Part shown: in pieces, positions 1-12,278 of the stretch | Layout: each line of letters starts with the position of its first letter | How positions within the stretch are numbered: the first letter of the stretch is position 1 | Assembly (NCBI GenBank): GCA_014905825.1 | Contig: JACGCN010000006.1 | Coordinates: 2,108,001-2,172,000, forward strand | DNA: 64,000 nt | Origin: Lyophyllum atratum | Taxonomy: Eukaryota > Basidiomycota > Agaricomycetes > Agaricales > Lyophyllaceae | Direction: 5' to 3' | The notes under the pieces: generated by a model | Databases searched by the model: none | Seen by the model: only the letters and a program-made list of their open reading frames with translations | Told to the model about the DNA's origin: nothing | Position numbers and translations under genes: made by a program

Positions 1-1511
1 TGGGCCGTGTCAAAGCGTCCACGATCAGGCTGTTCTGGTATCAACGATCGCGTATCATGTCATTTCGGTCAGGGACTGACGTTTGCTTTATGAAATCCTT
101 CATGTCATCACTCCAATTGACACCAGGTTCGTCCTCAAGTCGGGGCGGCTGCACCAGATGTGTCATCAGAAATCGATCAAGCACGGATCCGAAGTACACA
201 CCTCGCCCGTTGTGATGTACATCATCAGTTCAATGGGAGGAAGGTCGTTGGGAAAAGGGAAGCGGTTTTGGACAAGTTCGAGGAGGGAGATTCCCGTTGA
301 CCACACGTCGGACCGAATGGTATACTCATGTCCGCAGATTCGCTCTGGCTGTAGTATGAAGATCAAATGTCAAGAGCTGAAACGCACACGAAAGAGTGTG
401 GACTGACGGCCATGTAGAAGCTGGTGCCCGTGAAGGTACCCGCAAGCGAATCAACTAGTTCACCAGAGACGCCAAAATCACACAACTTGACAACACCGTC
501 ACGAGAGAGGAGGATGTTAGATGGCTTGATATCTCTATGGATCGTTTTCTTCGTATGGAGGTATGCCAGACCCTGTAAAACCTGCGACAAGACCTGTTAG
601 TTCTGTTGAGAAATCCACGAAGTCGCTTGGCTTACGCCTTCAGCCAAGCAGCCTGCAATCATCTCCCCCACGATAGCACCTCGGTCCTTGATACGCTTGC
701 CAACAGATTCTAGACTCCCTCCTTCGCACAAATCCATGAGAATTTTTACTTCGCTGGATGAAGGGGACATGTATGCTCCGTAAAATTGAATGATATTGAC
801 ATGCTTGGTGGAGGAAATGATAGAGACTTCGCGCAGCAGTTGCTTCATGGGCGCTTCACGAGTGGTGATCGTTTTGCGAGCCATGATTGTCCCTGTGCGT
901 TTATCCTTGACCTTGTGAACGGCACCGCCTGCGCCTTCTCCGAGGCGTTCGATCTCTTCCAGGACATCATCTGACCAGGTCAAAGGAGCATCGTTTGGAT
1001 TGTTCAGATTATCGAGCAATCCCTTCACATCTACGACGCCACCATTGGAGGACCCGGAAGGCTTTGGGGGGAGGCATGTGGAAACATCGACGGCCAATGG
1101 AGGACGAATGGTCATCTCTTCTAAGGGGCCGGTATGGAGCTCGAGGGGACCACCAGGACCGCCGTAATAACTGCCAAAGAGAGGCGAGTCGCTGCCTGAA
1201 TCCGAGGGTTGAGCACTGGGCCCCGAGCCAGGGATCTTAAGACGGATAACGGGAGGATTTGGAGTAGCAGTCCTCGATGGAGGTGTTGGGATGTTGAGGG
1301 TCAATGGAAGCGGCGATCTGCCTGGGGGGGAAAGAGTTGGAGGCTTTGGGCCTTTGCGAATGGTAAGAGGTGGTGTAGGAGCGAGGCTCGAGGGCAACGG
1401 CGACGGCGATCTGGTATTCAGACGAGGACCAACGGGGCGCTGCATGATGGTGGTCTTGGCCTCCATCGCGGACGTTGTGGTCAAGGTTACTGTGACAAGG
1501 CCACTCATCAT
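1..1511 (-). CDS. MAP kinase kinase of the cell-wall-integrity type (Mkk1/2-like), 3' end outside window
   Basis: Dual-specificity kinase of the MAPKK/STE7 family, expected to phosphorylate a Slt2/Mpk1-type MAPK in the cytoplasm. Coding exons, read on minus: 636-1511, 408-581, 202-348, 81-148 and 1-29, joined by GT-AG introns of 51-59 bp; the gene continues past base 1. The start at 1511 has a second Met directly after it (1508). Residues 1-180 are Ser/Pro/Thr-rich and low in complexity. The kinase domain then shows the glycine loop (GEGAGGAVH), the catalytic loop [14 protein letters not shown], and an activation segment reading [20 protein letters not shown]. The stretch LVQNRFPFP followed by [14 protein letters not shown] is typical of fungal cell-wall-integrity MAPKKs rather than STE7 or PBS2; that assignment rests on my memory of the family. 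The VAIK lysine appears within ARKTI. Confidence 0.88.
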
Positions 1512-4500
1512 TTACGTTGGTCTTGACAAAAGGGGAAGTCCAACGGAAGTATAATTCCAGCGCTCATAAGATATCCATGAGTCTTCCAATCTAAGTAGAT
1601 GGCCATCGCGACTTCAAGTACTCGACATGCTCAGTCCTGCCGTTGTTCGACCAGCACAAAACTCATCAATCCAAGGAGCTAGTAGCCATCTAGCGACACC
1701 AACACTGTATTTGCCGTTGTTGTGCTGCGTCCATCCGTATATAGGACTCAGCGTGCTATGGATCCTAGAGACGCCCAACTGACGCCCAGGACTGATCTAT
1801 GACATCCTCCGCAGTGCCACCGCCGCACCGCGGATTGACAAGCCTGCCCCGTACCTTCCGACCACATCTCACCACAGCCGGCCGTTACCGCCTAGTGATA
1901 TCGGGTTGCTGATATCTGCGCGTTAATATTCCAACCCCTGTAGCGCCGACCTCTATAATATGATTGTTAAAGTCTTGAGGAGAGCCTGAATCCTCAAAGC
2001 ACCTCTCGGCCACTCTGGAGTTTTCTGACAATACGTCCCTCCAAGTTCTTGTGCAACGATCCCATAGTCCTGACGTCCCAAGGGAGCTCGAGATGGAGTC
2101 CGAATTGCAGCATTATCTACCCGTGGCCAGCCGCTCAACCTTCCGACCACCCGGTTCCGGACAACGCTTTTGAATAAAAGATCGATTCCAAGGAATTTCC
2201 CTGGTACCAGAATCACCGCGGGATCGCGTTCAAATCCCACCCAGGTGATGCTGCGCATTGGCGACTATGGAGGATTGCGATCATATCGGCGTGTGTACCT
2301 TTCGCACCTAAGATGATATCTATCTCGAAAATCGCGGTATCCAAGAGTAAAATTGAGACGCGACAAATCATTTACCTCGGACTGGATCGTGGTAAACAAG
2401 CTTAAGGTCAGTTCCTTCGGTCCTACGAGAAATCACGTCATTACCAGTATCGACATCGCTATCCGCACGCATAGTCTTAATAGTAATACGCTTTCCTCAT
2501 CTACAACTCATCGAACCAGCTGCGCACTTGTGTTCTATCTTAAATCATGGCTGTATCCAGACATATAATCCTGTGTCATCTCTTGGGTTTCAAAACGTAG
2601 CTCAGCATATTGAAGATGTCACAGCGACTGTACGAAAGCGTGTCAGTATGAATCAGACATAGTTCGTGTGCTTCCCCAGCAAAACAAGTCGAAATAGGTC
2701 TAGTTTGGAGTCTTGACAACTCACCTTACTCCAATCACTCCCTGTCTATACATGGTGCTGATGATCTTGACAACGAGTTGCGCGATTAGGATGCTTCATC
2801 GAAAATCAACCACATGCGCATGGAGGGTGTCGTGATGCATCATCGAGCAGCATTGGAGCAAGCTAAATGGGAATGGCGGATCACCATGCACCATACACAC
2901 ACGGTTGTCGTAGTGCCTTGGGCCTAAATCCAGGACAACGACAGGGCAGCAGCCTTTCTCAGGCTCATTGAAATGTACTAGCGCGACACGGGATGACAGT
3001 CCGTCCGTGTAGTAAGTCATGGGGATTGATGTCTGCTAGCCAGCCCGAGGATAGCCCAGGTAAAGGTTAGCAGAGAAAACACGATCCGTCCTCGTCTAGA
3101 TCTATCCCATCGGTCATAAGTCGTTGAGTCATTCTGCAGGTTTATCTTGACCTCGCGTTCCTCCTGAGGTCGTAGAGGTATGGAGTGTGAAGGCAGCTTG
3201 AAAACTGCGAACGTCGCACAAGTTACAAACCAGGGGCGGGAGAGTGGACTCCACAGTATGAGAAAATACGTGAATGGAGACTATAAAGTTGGGTTTGATC
3301 GCCCAGTGTCATCCTGAGTTAATGCGAAAGAACATGAATAGTGCGAGGGATCGCGATCATCTCTTCGCTCATAAAGACTCCGCGTATATCGTACCCATCT
3401 GACAAGATTGTGATGACAGCTTCCAGAATGAAGCAGCTCTGGCCTTGTGACATGCACATCATCAGGGTGTTCCTGCAACTTTCGTCCAGATGACCATCCT
3501 CAGTGGGTGTGGGCGGGCCCGACTGATTCCAATGATCCGGCATAGACCTTGGTAGAAAGTCGACCAATTGATCATGTCAGCAACACAAGGTTGTGAACCG
3601 GCATTAGGGGTCCGTAATGATTTGAGGGTCATCCGCCAAGACCGAGATCTTGCGAAAAGGTTGAGGTACTTGAGGATCCGATTTCGCGAGATCTGTTTTT
3701 TTTTTCAAAAAGCATAGATTTCCTGGATCAGAACTAGTATGTGAAGATAGTGTGCAAATATAGGTTACGATGAACTCACTTTGATAGACACTGGTTGTCA
3801 CAAACACGTCAGAAAATAACTACTGTAGCTGAGGCACCGAGACCCATCGAGAGTAACTGTTGAAGGAGACGCTTGGTCAACATGCTTGGTCAGTGATGGA
3901 CGTTCTGAAGGGCTGAAGCGCTGACGCCGCGAATTCTGATAACGGGGAGTCGATCAAGCCAAGTAACCTCACTGGATGAAGTGATACATACAGGCCGTCC
4001 TATCACCAAAGGCACCTGGGAGCATCCATCTAGCCTACAGCGAGCGCCCTTAGCGACCGCGGAATGAGGTCGGCCTGTTAGGAAGGCCACCAATTCCAGA
4101 AAAACTCGGGTAGATTGCTTTCGCGCGGATTACCAGACCTGGCAGACTGAGAAAGCTTCAGCAATGGTTCCACGTGGGGAGGCCTATATCATCTCACTCG
4201 GAGCTTAGATAGCAGTGTGATGTTCGAAGTTTAGTTCAAGAGCATCCTAATCTCCCGATTTCAGCCTACAGAGGGTTCTAGCAACCAAAGACGCGAGACC
4301 TTGATCGTCGCGAGGAGAGCTTTTCATAGAATGAGCTATCTGGACGAGGGAATGACCGGCAAAGTTCGAACGTCCGCCAAATTTAGTCCTTCAAGTAGGT
4401 GGTGTTCGGAAGCTGGGTTATTCTAGCGCCCCAATCTGAGTTGGGGATAGACAGCCTATCTTATGTAGATCGATACACCCCAGATTTATCCCTTAGAGCG

Positions 4501-4647
4501 AAGGAGTGGGAAAGGGCGAATATCGAGCATAACGTGTATGTCAATAGATACATGATGATGGTCAAAGACTCCGAGTTAGTGCCATGGCGGGCCGTGGACC
4601 ATGTGGCATACCTACCTGTCACACTGGTCACGGCTTTTTTGTGAACT
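1512..4647. other. Gene-free stretch of 3.1 kb
   Basis: No reading frame here is longer than about 105 codons, none can be spliced into a recognisable protein, and codon use looks random. There are no terminal repeats, long direct repeats or transposase motifs that I can see. A run of nine T's occurs near 3694. The left part (1512 to about 2000) should hold the MAPKK promoter and the right part the NAA50 promoter. The stretch could be decayed transposon or pseudogene DNA, or could hold non-coding RNA; the sequence does not decide. Confidence 0.55.
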
Positions 4648-5300
4648 ATGTCGACCAACTCGACGAAAGCTTTACGAGTTTCTTTCGCGTCCTTGACACA
4701 CAATAACCTTGGAACTGTCCGCAAACTCAATTCTGTGCTATTTCCTATTAAGTATAGCGAAAAGTTCTACCAAGGTATACTTCTTCCAGAAGTAGAAGAC
4801 TTCTGCAAACTCAGTATGTTCCCCTCAATCGAACCTGTTGCCTAATACTAACACCATATCTGGCAGTTTATTATAACGATGTTCCAGTGCGTCACCACTT
4901 TTCTTGCATACGATCGATATGTCCATCTCTGGCCAAAAGGTTGGAACGATATGCTGCCGATTGGAGACAAAAGATGATGAAATCAAGCTGTATCTCATGA
5001 CCATGGGCGTCCTCGCGGTGAGTGCGAACTTTCGTCACCATTGAAACTGTGTCTCATCTCTTAAAAAAGCCCTACCGATCTAGGAGTCTGGGATCTCAAA
5101 GCCTCGAGCTGATTCTGGCTTCCGCGGCCGCACATCAGAAGCCCAAGGTCCACAAGATATATCTTCATGTTCAGGTTTCCAATCATGACGCGAAGAAGTT
5201 CTACGAGCGTCATGGTTTCGAGGAAGTCGGAGTGCACGAAAATTACTACAAGAAGATCACTCCCCATGATGCATGGATTCTTGAGAAAACCTTCCCGTAG
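4648..5300 (+). CDS. N-alpha-acetyltransferase 50 (NAA50/San-like), GNAT fold
   Basis: Acetylates N-terminal Met-containing peptides as a catalytic partner of the NatA complex. Four exons: 4648-4813, 4867-4886, 4940-5017 and 5070-5300, with 52-53 bp introns; exon 2 is only 20 nt. The spliced protein has the NAA50 order: the NSVLFPIKYSEKFY substrate loop, YYNDVPVGTICCRLE, the beta-4 strand YLMTMGVLAPYRS, a degenerate acetyl-CoA loop (RSRSLGSQSLE, where family members have the Q/RxxGxG/A pattern), then KIYLHVQVSNHDAKKFYERHGFEE and the C-terminal NYYKKI. Length (about 164 aa) matches NAA50. The start is the first ATG in frame, and an in-frame TAG ends the last exon. The acetyl-CoA loop reads RSRSLGSQ; this is close to the RRLGIG form but should be checked. 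Confidence 0.9.
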
Positions 5301-5511
5301 GACGTACAAAAGGTAAGATTGACTAGCATCCAGCTTTCTCCATAAGTTGAACAGAACAGCATTCCTAGATTAATTATGTATTCACATTTGTCTTGCCAGC
5401 TAGATTATACCCTTGGATGCGGGCCATTATTATAAGAGATTCTTGAGTCGAACTGTCAGTACAGAAGGCGAGGACCTGACTCGTCACTTACAGGGTTGGA
5501 GTATCGAAGAA

Positions 5512-6301
5512 CTAGGGCCACGCGTCGTCAACCTTGCCACACCCTTTCACGAGCTATGCTTGAATATTAGAGCAGTCATACAGATGAGTGTTTGGTAAAT
5601 TGACCGACCTGATGCCTCTTCAACGCGTCCTTTCTCGTGAATGTCTTTCCGCACCCGCCGTTACATAGGTAAGGCTTCTCCCCTGTATGAGTCTCGCGAT
5701 GCCTCTTCAGATCATGCTGCCGATTGAAGGAAAGAGCGCACAAGTCGCATGTGAAGGGCCGAGAGGGTGTCGCGGGATACTGCGGCGAGATGCTAATTGA
5801 TTGTGGGGGAAAGTGTGAAGGCGCGTGCTGTGGGATCGCAATAGGTACAGTTTGAGTTCGGATGTAGGATGGAGATTGGGAATGCGACCTAGGTCGCGAC
5901 TGAGCATAATGGGACTGCGATTGGGAGGAAATATCATTGTACGGCGAATGCCCATGTGCTTGCGATTGAGAATGCGAGTGATAGTGACCACTGGGACGTT
6001 GAGGCGCCTGTGGATCGCGCATTGACGCCGTGGCCTGACCCGTAGCCGGATAAGTACTGTGGTGTGTGTCGTTGGATTGTGAAAACGAGGGTGAAGTTGT
6101 ATAGTAATTTCCGTGATAGGGTGTATCGTTCGTAGGGGTATCCATATAGGCTGGGTGACGAGGTAAACCTACGTCATGACCACTATGACCACCGTGTTGG
6201 TAGGATGTTGAGGAATAGCTTGATGATGCAGGATACTGCTGGCCACCGCCGTTCCATTGGGTGGGGTAAGCGTGGTATGGGGGTGCTCGTCTGTCACTCA
6301 T
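5512..6301 (-). CDS. Zinc-finger transcription factor with one C2H2 and one C2HC finger
   Basis: Two exons on minus: 5609-6301 and 5512-5553 (intron 5554-5608). About 180 N-terminal residues are rich in Ser, Tyr, His, Pro and Gln, as in activation domains. Finger 1 is C-x2-C-x12-H-x3-H (FTCDLCALSFNRQHDLKRH...), joined by a classic TGEKP linker to finger 2, C-x3-C-x12-H. Splicing supplies the last metal ligand of finger 2 (RHQ|LVKGC), making it C2HC; without the intron the frame runs into an unrelated tail. The protein ends 9 residues after that Cys. The finger pair resembles Crz1/Msn2-class fungal factors, but the target cannot be told from the sequence. Nuclear DNA-binding regulator; specific role unknown. 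Confidence 0.85.
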
Positions 6302-7807
6302 GGGATGGATTTCAAATGTGAACGATACTTACATTCGTCCTGCTTCATAAAGGTTTGGACACTATCCCCTGAGCGTCACGCGAGATTCCAAAAGAATGAA
6401 ATCCGTCCTGTTCGCAAGTGTTTTGGATAAGACAGGGGAGGAGACAAGTCCTTTAGTTCATAGACGAAGAAAATATAGTTCATTCTAGGAATGGCTATAT
6501 CGTGCCTGAGACCTGAGACCTGAGGAGCAAAAGTGACATATTGCTGAATCTGCCGCGCCCGCTTGGTTTAAGCATCCTAAGCTGGTTAGCTTAACTTTGG
6601 TCTGTGCCGAAAACAAGGTCAGTACACTAGTGACCGGTGGTAAGTTACGATCTAAGATCATCATTGCTCGCCATGACCAAGATCAGGTACACCATGCTCA
6701 TTTGGGCCAATGCTTGGCCAATGCATTCTGCAGAGGCATCGTCCTAAACTCTGCTCTGGCACTCTCTTCAATCCCTGGAGATCTTTAGAAGAGTTGATCA
6801 TGACCAATACTCACCTTCTGCTTGCACGCACTCGTCGTTGGTAAGTAAGCTCGTTCAACACACCGCTCGTGTTTTAGACTTGCCCCATCCGGACTAGATA
6901 TGATGTTTGTGGGCAAATTACAGGCTCTAGGAATTAAGTGTGTTCCTGAGTTGTCCTGCGCTCACGTCGACTGCATCAAATGTGTACTCGGAGCCCCGTA
7001 TTCCTGCAGTTCCTTGGATTTTTACAGCAGTAAAGGCCTGTTTGAATGGAAGGCACAACCGAAGCAAGCCATGTACAACACCGAAAATTTCTCGCACCTG
7101 TGACTCGTATATGAAACAACAGGACTGGCATTCAGGTACTCACCTGAATTTCTCAATCCCGTCAACAGATGAAGCCCTATGAAGCCCTGAAGACATGGAA
7201 GTAAAATATCCTGCTGCAAGGAATTAAGCTACAGACGAGGCAATGTAGGCCCTTAGATGTGCCTTGCTGGGAGCTTCTACGACACAAGGCCCATGACATC
7301 GTGGCGTTCTACGAATAGCCGAGGCCTCAAAATCAGGAAACAGATTTTCATTAGCCTTGGTGCCTCATAGTAGATAATTTCAGAACCTTTTGACTCGAAC
7401 TGTTGAACATACTTACCGGACGATATAATAGAACTTGTCCTTGATTAGATAGACCTTTCTCAATCTGTCGGGACGGGGGACCAAGGGCCCAATATCAAGG
7501 TCTGGTACTGACATATATACCGAGAGTCTCCAAGGACGCTGATCAACCGTGGCCCTGTCAGAAACGAAGGAGGTGACTGCATGTCCCTGAATCACCTGTG
7601 CATCTTGTTTAAATCGATCTCCTAAAGGATACATTCCGCTTACCTTGAGCGCTTTCGCGTATAGAAGGACAAGCGTACGAATTCGACGGTAAGAATGATT
7701 CCCGTCATTCGCGACCGCCTTTCCGTAAAGCCCAAGGATGTGGACGTTACGGAGTCCGCTGGATTCCGCCTGGGTTCAAGAACCCCCGATACAAACATAA
7801 CAAAACA
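6302..7807. other. Gene-free stretch between zinc-finger gene and DNA ligase I
   Basis: Only short overlapping frames (up to about 92 codons) occur, with no spliceable protein and no family motif. The left end should hold the promoter of the minus-strand zinc-finger gene and the right end that of LIG1, which start on opposite strands facing away from each other. Near 6500-6530 there is a short tandem GAGACCTGAGACCTGAG. No terminator, tRNA or mobile element is evident. Confidence 0.5.
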
Positions 7808-10800
7808 ATGGAAGTCAGCCTCTGGAAAGACGACACGGACTCTAAATCCATAATACCTATGTCCAAGCGTTCGAGAAAAGACTCCCCATCCAAACCCAAG
7901 CCAAAACGCGCTAAGCAATCCTCAGACCAGCCTGGAATCCAGCAATTCTTTTCACCGAGCAAATCCGCGAAGCCTGACGCTGGTTACAATGATGCACTGG
8001 AAAATTCTAGGTCCTTGGAACTGCATGGGGGGAATTCAGCTCAGTTATCTGTACCAGAGGTCACTGACGTCGACCTTCTTGAGGTCGAGTACCCAGATGA
8101 TCTAGAAACTTCTCTTGTAGGCTCTGTGGCAGACGCTTCCAGCTCAATGCCGGCAAACGAACGTGTTCGGGATGGCTCCCTGGCGGTGAATGCGGCACCG
8201 TTGATGATGAAGTTTACCACTCCCAGTGAAACTGTTGTCTACGATGACTTGACCGTAGATTTCGCGATTTACGATGCAGCCCGCAAGCCCTGGCCTTATG
8301 CGGACGTGCCATATTCATTTCTCGCCCACGCTCTTTCCACGCTGACGCAGACGCGGTCCCGCATTATTATCAACAATATACTTTCGAACTGTCTGCATAC
8401 AATCATCCGACACAAACCAACATCTCTACTTCCAGCTATATATCTGTTGTCAAATACATTAGCACCTCCGTATTCTCCAGTGGAGCTAGGACTAGGACCC
8501 TCTCTCATCTCGCGTTCCATCCAACATATCTCTGGACTCACTGCCCCGGCCCTTAAAAGGCTTTATAACTCTACTGGGGATGTAGGCGACGTCGCATTTG
8601 CAGCAAAATCTAACTTGCGCACGCTTCTACCTCACCCTCCACTACTTGTCGACTTCGTATACGCCTCATTGTTGAAAATTGCTGCTTGCAAAGGGCAAGG
8701 TACTGCGAAGGAGAAGGAGAAAATTTTGGAGAAACTACTCTTGGCTGCCACTGGTGAAGAAGTTCGCTTTCTCACTCGCACGCTGTCCCAGAACCTTCGC
8801 GTCGGCGCAGTGAGGACATCTATCCTTTCAGCCTTATCCCGCGCAATGGTTTTGCTGCCTCTTTCTCACCTCACCCACAATTATGAGTCTTCCTCGTACC
8901 ATGCATCTCCTGAGCTTCTTGGCCAGGTCAAGCCTACATCGACTGGCAAGGCTAAAGCAATGGATCATGCACGAAACGAACTCGTCATCAAATTCACACA
9001 GGCGGAAAGCCTCGTAAAGCGCGTGTACGTCCGACATCCTAACTACGAGCACATTACATCAGCGCTTCTTCAAACTGGGCTAGATGGCTTGGAGGAAAAG
9101 GTGCATCTTAGTATTGGTTAGTTTCAAAATACGGCAATTTCTATTCATTAATCTGTAGCCTAACGCAGGCATCCCGCTACATCCTACTCTGGGTTCACCC
9201 ATGCGTTCTTTGGACGAAATCTATCAAATCTCACGCAGCCGTCCATTCGTCGCCGAATTCAAGTATGATGGTCAACGCGCGCAGATCCATGCTTCCGTGG
9301 GAAATGGAAACGCTTCAGTCAGTATATTCTCGCGTCATCTCGAGGACATGACGACCAAGGTAATCAGACCTTTTAAGTTTGCTCCCATATTACATGCACT
9401 CATTATCAACAGTATCCGGATGTGACAGCCCTGGTCAACCTACTTTTCCAAAATCATCCAGAGACCACGTCGTTCATCATGGATACCGAAATTGTTGCTA
9501 TAAGCCCTGATGGTGAACTCAAGTCGTTTCAAGAGCTGTCCAACCGAGCGCGCAAAGATGTACAACTCGAAAATGTCCAAGTTTTGGTGTCGGTATATGC
9601 TTTTGATTTGATGTACCTTGATGGGGAGGTGAGCATTAGCCGACTCTACGAGGGTACAAAACTTCACCTATTTTTGGCTTAGGTACTATTAGAACGCCCT
9701 TACCGCGAAAGAAGAGCACTTCTCCATTCACGGTTTCCTCCATTCGTCTCACTAGACGAGCGAGCGGCTCGATTAAATCACGTTGATAGCTGCGCAAGTA
9801 CGGAAGGCAGAGATGCCATAGACACGTTTTGGGAAAGGGCGATCGAAAGCCGTTGTGAAGGCTTAATGGTGAAGGTCGGCCGCATTAGAGCAACTTCGCT
9901 GATCCGCACTCTAACCGTTATACAGCTCCTTGATAATGAGCCGATGATAGAGGGCAGCAGTGACAAAGCGGCCAAGTCTCGGCGAAAGGAATATCCCGCT
10001 ACTTACGAGCCCGACAAAAGGACGTCTGCATGGTTGAAGCTAAAAAAAGATTATGTTACTGGCTTAGGAGATACCCTTGACTTGATTCCTATTGGCGCAT
10101 GGCACGGCAACGGACGCAAAGCACAGTGGTGGAGTCCTGTACTTCTCGGCCTGTGGCAGCCAGATTCTGGCCGAATCGTGGCAGTGTGCAAATGCATGTC
10201 AGGTCTGTGATCTGCCCCGTACCTGCCGTTCACGCACTATCTGATTTAGCCTATATAGGATTCACTGATGTTTTTTACAAGGTACTGTTGACTGCAACCT
10301 GATCTCTTTCTGTGCCTGACAGGGTTGGCGCTAGGGATTGGCAGAACGCTATCAGCTTTCGGGGACCTCGGAAACTTGTTCGCGAAATCCACTCTGGGAG
10401 TGCGACATGGGGGGTTCGTTTCTCACATTATTGCTCTGCATTGCATCCCTGAGGAATGTAACGCAGGCTTGGTCCCGGAAGTGTACTTCAAGCCACAAGA
10501 AGTATGGGAAATCCGCGGAGCTGAGTACGTACTTGCCTTTGAATTGCTCTTCAAGATTTGAACCTTGGGCAGTATCACTCTAAGTCCCGTCTCTGTGGCC
10601 GCCAAAGGCCTGGTATCAGACACACGGGGATTGAGCCTCCGCTTTCCACGATTTATGAGGGTGCGCGACGACAAAAGAATTGAACACGCAAGCACGCCGC
10701 AATTTTTGGTAAAAATGTGGAGAGACCAGGAGGCGAAGGGTTTAGCTCAAGGAAAGAATGATGAGGGTGAACTCATTGACATTGATTCTGAATCCGAAGC

Positions 10801-10837
10801 CTCAGTTGAATCAGATTCGGAAACGCTGTCAGAGTAG
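7808..10837 (+). CDS. LIG1: DNA ligase I (ATP-dependent, replicative; Cdc9/LIG1)
   Basis: Seals nicks between Okazaki fragments and in excision repair, in the nucleus. Nine exons: 7808-9116, 9169-9359, 9413-9628, 9683-9874, 9926-10202, 10259-10281, 10335-10413, 10467-10524 and 10573-10837; introns 48-56 bp. Residues 41-48 (QPGIQQFF) are a perfect PCNA-interacting PIP box, followed by an acidic linker. The DNA-binding domain occupies roughly 150-430. The adenylated lysine lies in EFKYDGQRAQIH at the start of exon 2. Further ligase motifs include the MDTEIVAI and GLMVK regions, and the OB-fold end reads YFKPQEVWEIRGAD. The C-terminal tail is an acidic Ser/Glu run. Met1 and Met18 are both possible starts; residues 1-17 are acidic and do not look like a mitochondrial presequence. 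Frame is intact across about 3 kb. Confidence 0.96.
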
Positions 10838-11187
10838 CGTGAGCATAGCCTATCTGCTCGTATAGTTTCTCTGGGCACCCGATACATCAATAAGACATAG
10901 TTGTCTCTCAGGAATAGCTGGTCTAGTCTCTCCTAGACAGATACGGCATTATAGTCGTCGAATGCCAGCTAGGAGCTTGACACTGATTGATCAAGTGATC
11001 AGACCGGGCCGGTTGAATGTAGTGTCAGTTGGCGTGACCTCATGGTGGTTCTGAGTAGTTAGTACTGCTTCGTTGAAACCGACTCCTTGTTCTGCTACAT
11101 TTGTTAATTGAGTATTACTTTGAAAGCGTGATTGATTTCTTCGATGTCTGTGGATTGAATTTGACCTCGATTGACCACAGCTAAACT
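10838..11187. other. Intergenic: LIG1 3' end and CREG-like promoter
   Basis: 350 bp without coding signal. It should contain the LIG1 3' UTR and the upstream region of the next plus-strand gene. A short self-complementary TTGATCAAGTGATCA lies near 10988. Nothing else stands out. Confidence 0.5.
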
Positions 11188-12184
11188 ATGCATATATCGT
11201 ATCTGCGACGGAGGACCAGCCTGCTTGTTCTTGCTGCTGCCGAGGCCGTCACTAGGGGGCTCGCTATTGAGACAGTTGAGGAGGCTGGTGTGTTTAGGCC
11301 CTATGCATGCCCTCAACCTGTACTCATTAACGAGTTGCACTTCTATAAGCGATCATTGCGCGACGACTGGTCGACTACTCGAAGAATTCCATCGGAACTA
11401 TGGCCACCATTTATCCCCCCTACGATTCAAGGCTTCCAGGTACGTTCAACACTTATCATTGGCGGATCGATGTACTTACCTTCGTCTCAAGACCACCCAT
11501 TCTCATTGCAAGAATACTATGCGAGGTAGGATTCAGCATTTGTCAAAGGTGTGGCATGATTGAAAACAATTTTCTGGACAGTTGCCACACGAATGGGTCT
11601 TTGGCCCTACTTTTCCTTCCCATATCACGACACGGTCAGAATATCATTGCGGCCCCTGATCATTCCGCTTCAATTTCAGTCACATCGGAGGTTCCGGCAG
11701 CTCGCAGTGCCCGAGTTTCGCTGATGGGGAACGTCACGATCTTCAAAGACGCAAACACTACTCCGGACCTTGAGTCTCTGCGTCTGTGCTACCTTGAGAA
11801 GCATCCTGATGCAAGGCGGTGGCTTCCAGACGACGATGATGGTGCTCATATTGTAAGTGAGAGGAATGGCTGCTCTTTGTGCGTTGTATTCCGCTGCTGC
11901 TGATGTTTCCAAGTCCTACTGGGCTCGGTTTGACCCACATGTGAGTCATCGACTACCTGTATCGTTTGATTCTGCGTGACCTCATGCCCCGGTTACGCAG
12001 AGCATTTACTTCGTGGGTGGATTTGGGGGGTGAGTCAACATCCTGGTATCCGCACCTTCACTGAACAGGTGAACCAATTAGGAGACATTATATAGGATAC
12101 ATCCCTCTCTCCCTATATCAGGCAGCGTCCGCGGTCATCGAAAATGATACATGGGAGATAGGGAATGGCCTATTCGAACAGTGA
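11188..12184 (+). CDS. CREG-like secreted protein (FMN-binding split-barrel fold)
   Basis: Belongs to the CREG1/pyridoxamine-5'-phosphate-oxidase-like split-barrel family; eukaryotic members are secreted or endolysosomal glycoproteins, and most do not oxidise pyridoxamine phosphate. Seven exons: 11188-11287, 11350-11439, 11492-11525, 11582-11852, 11914-11940, 12001-12029 and 12082-12184. The N-terminus (about 21 residues, three Arg then LLVLAAAEA) looks like a signal peptide. Recognisable blocks are TVEEAAIIARRLV, NSIGTMATIYPP, NGSLALLFLPISRH, ARVSLMGNVTIFKD, CYLEKHPDARRWLP, SYWARFDPHSIYFVGGFGG and YIGYIPLSLYQ, in the family order. The small exons 5 and 6 (27 and 29 nt) are needed to keep the frame. 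Substrate and ligand are unknown. Confidence 0.88.
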
Positions 12185-12278
12185 TAATGTTAGCGACAGC
12201 ATTATTTCCATCAGACCAGCGTATATTCATGTTGACCCACCTCACCAGCAAGTTGTATCTTTCGCCTTTTACTCCACG

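Noticed and set aside
597..1526. Plus-strand frames opposite the MAPKK N-terminus
   Set aside because: They mirror the Pro/Ser-rich coding sequence on minus and have no domain.
11171..11563. 130-codon frame overlapping the CREG-like gene
   Set aside because: The spliced seven-exon model reproduces the family along its length; this frame does not.
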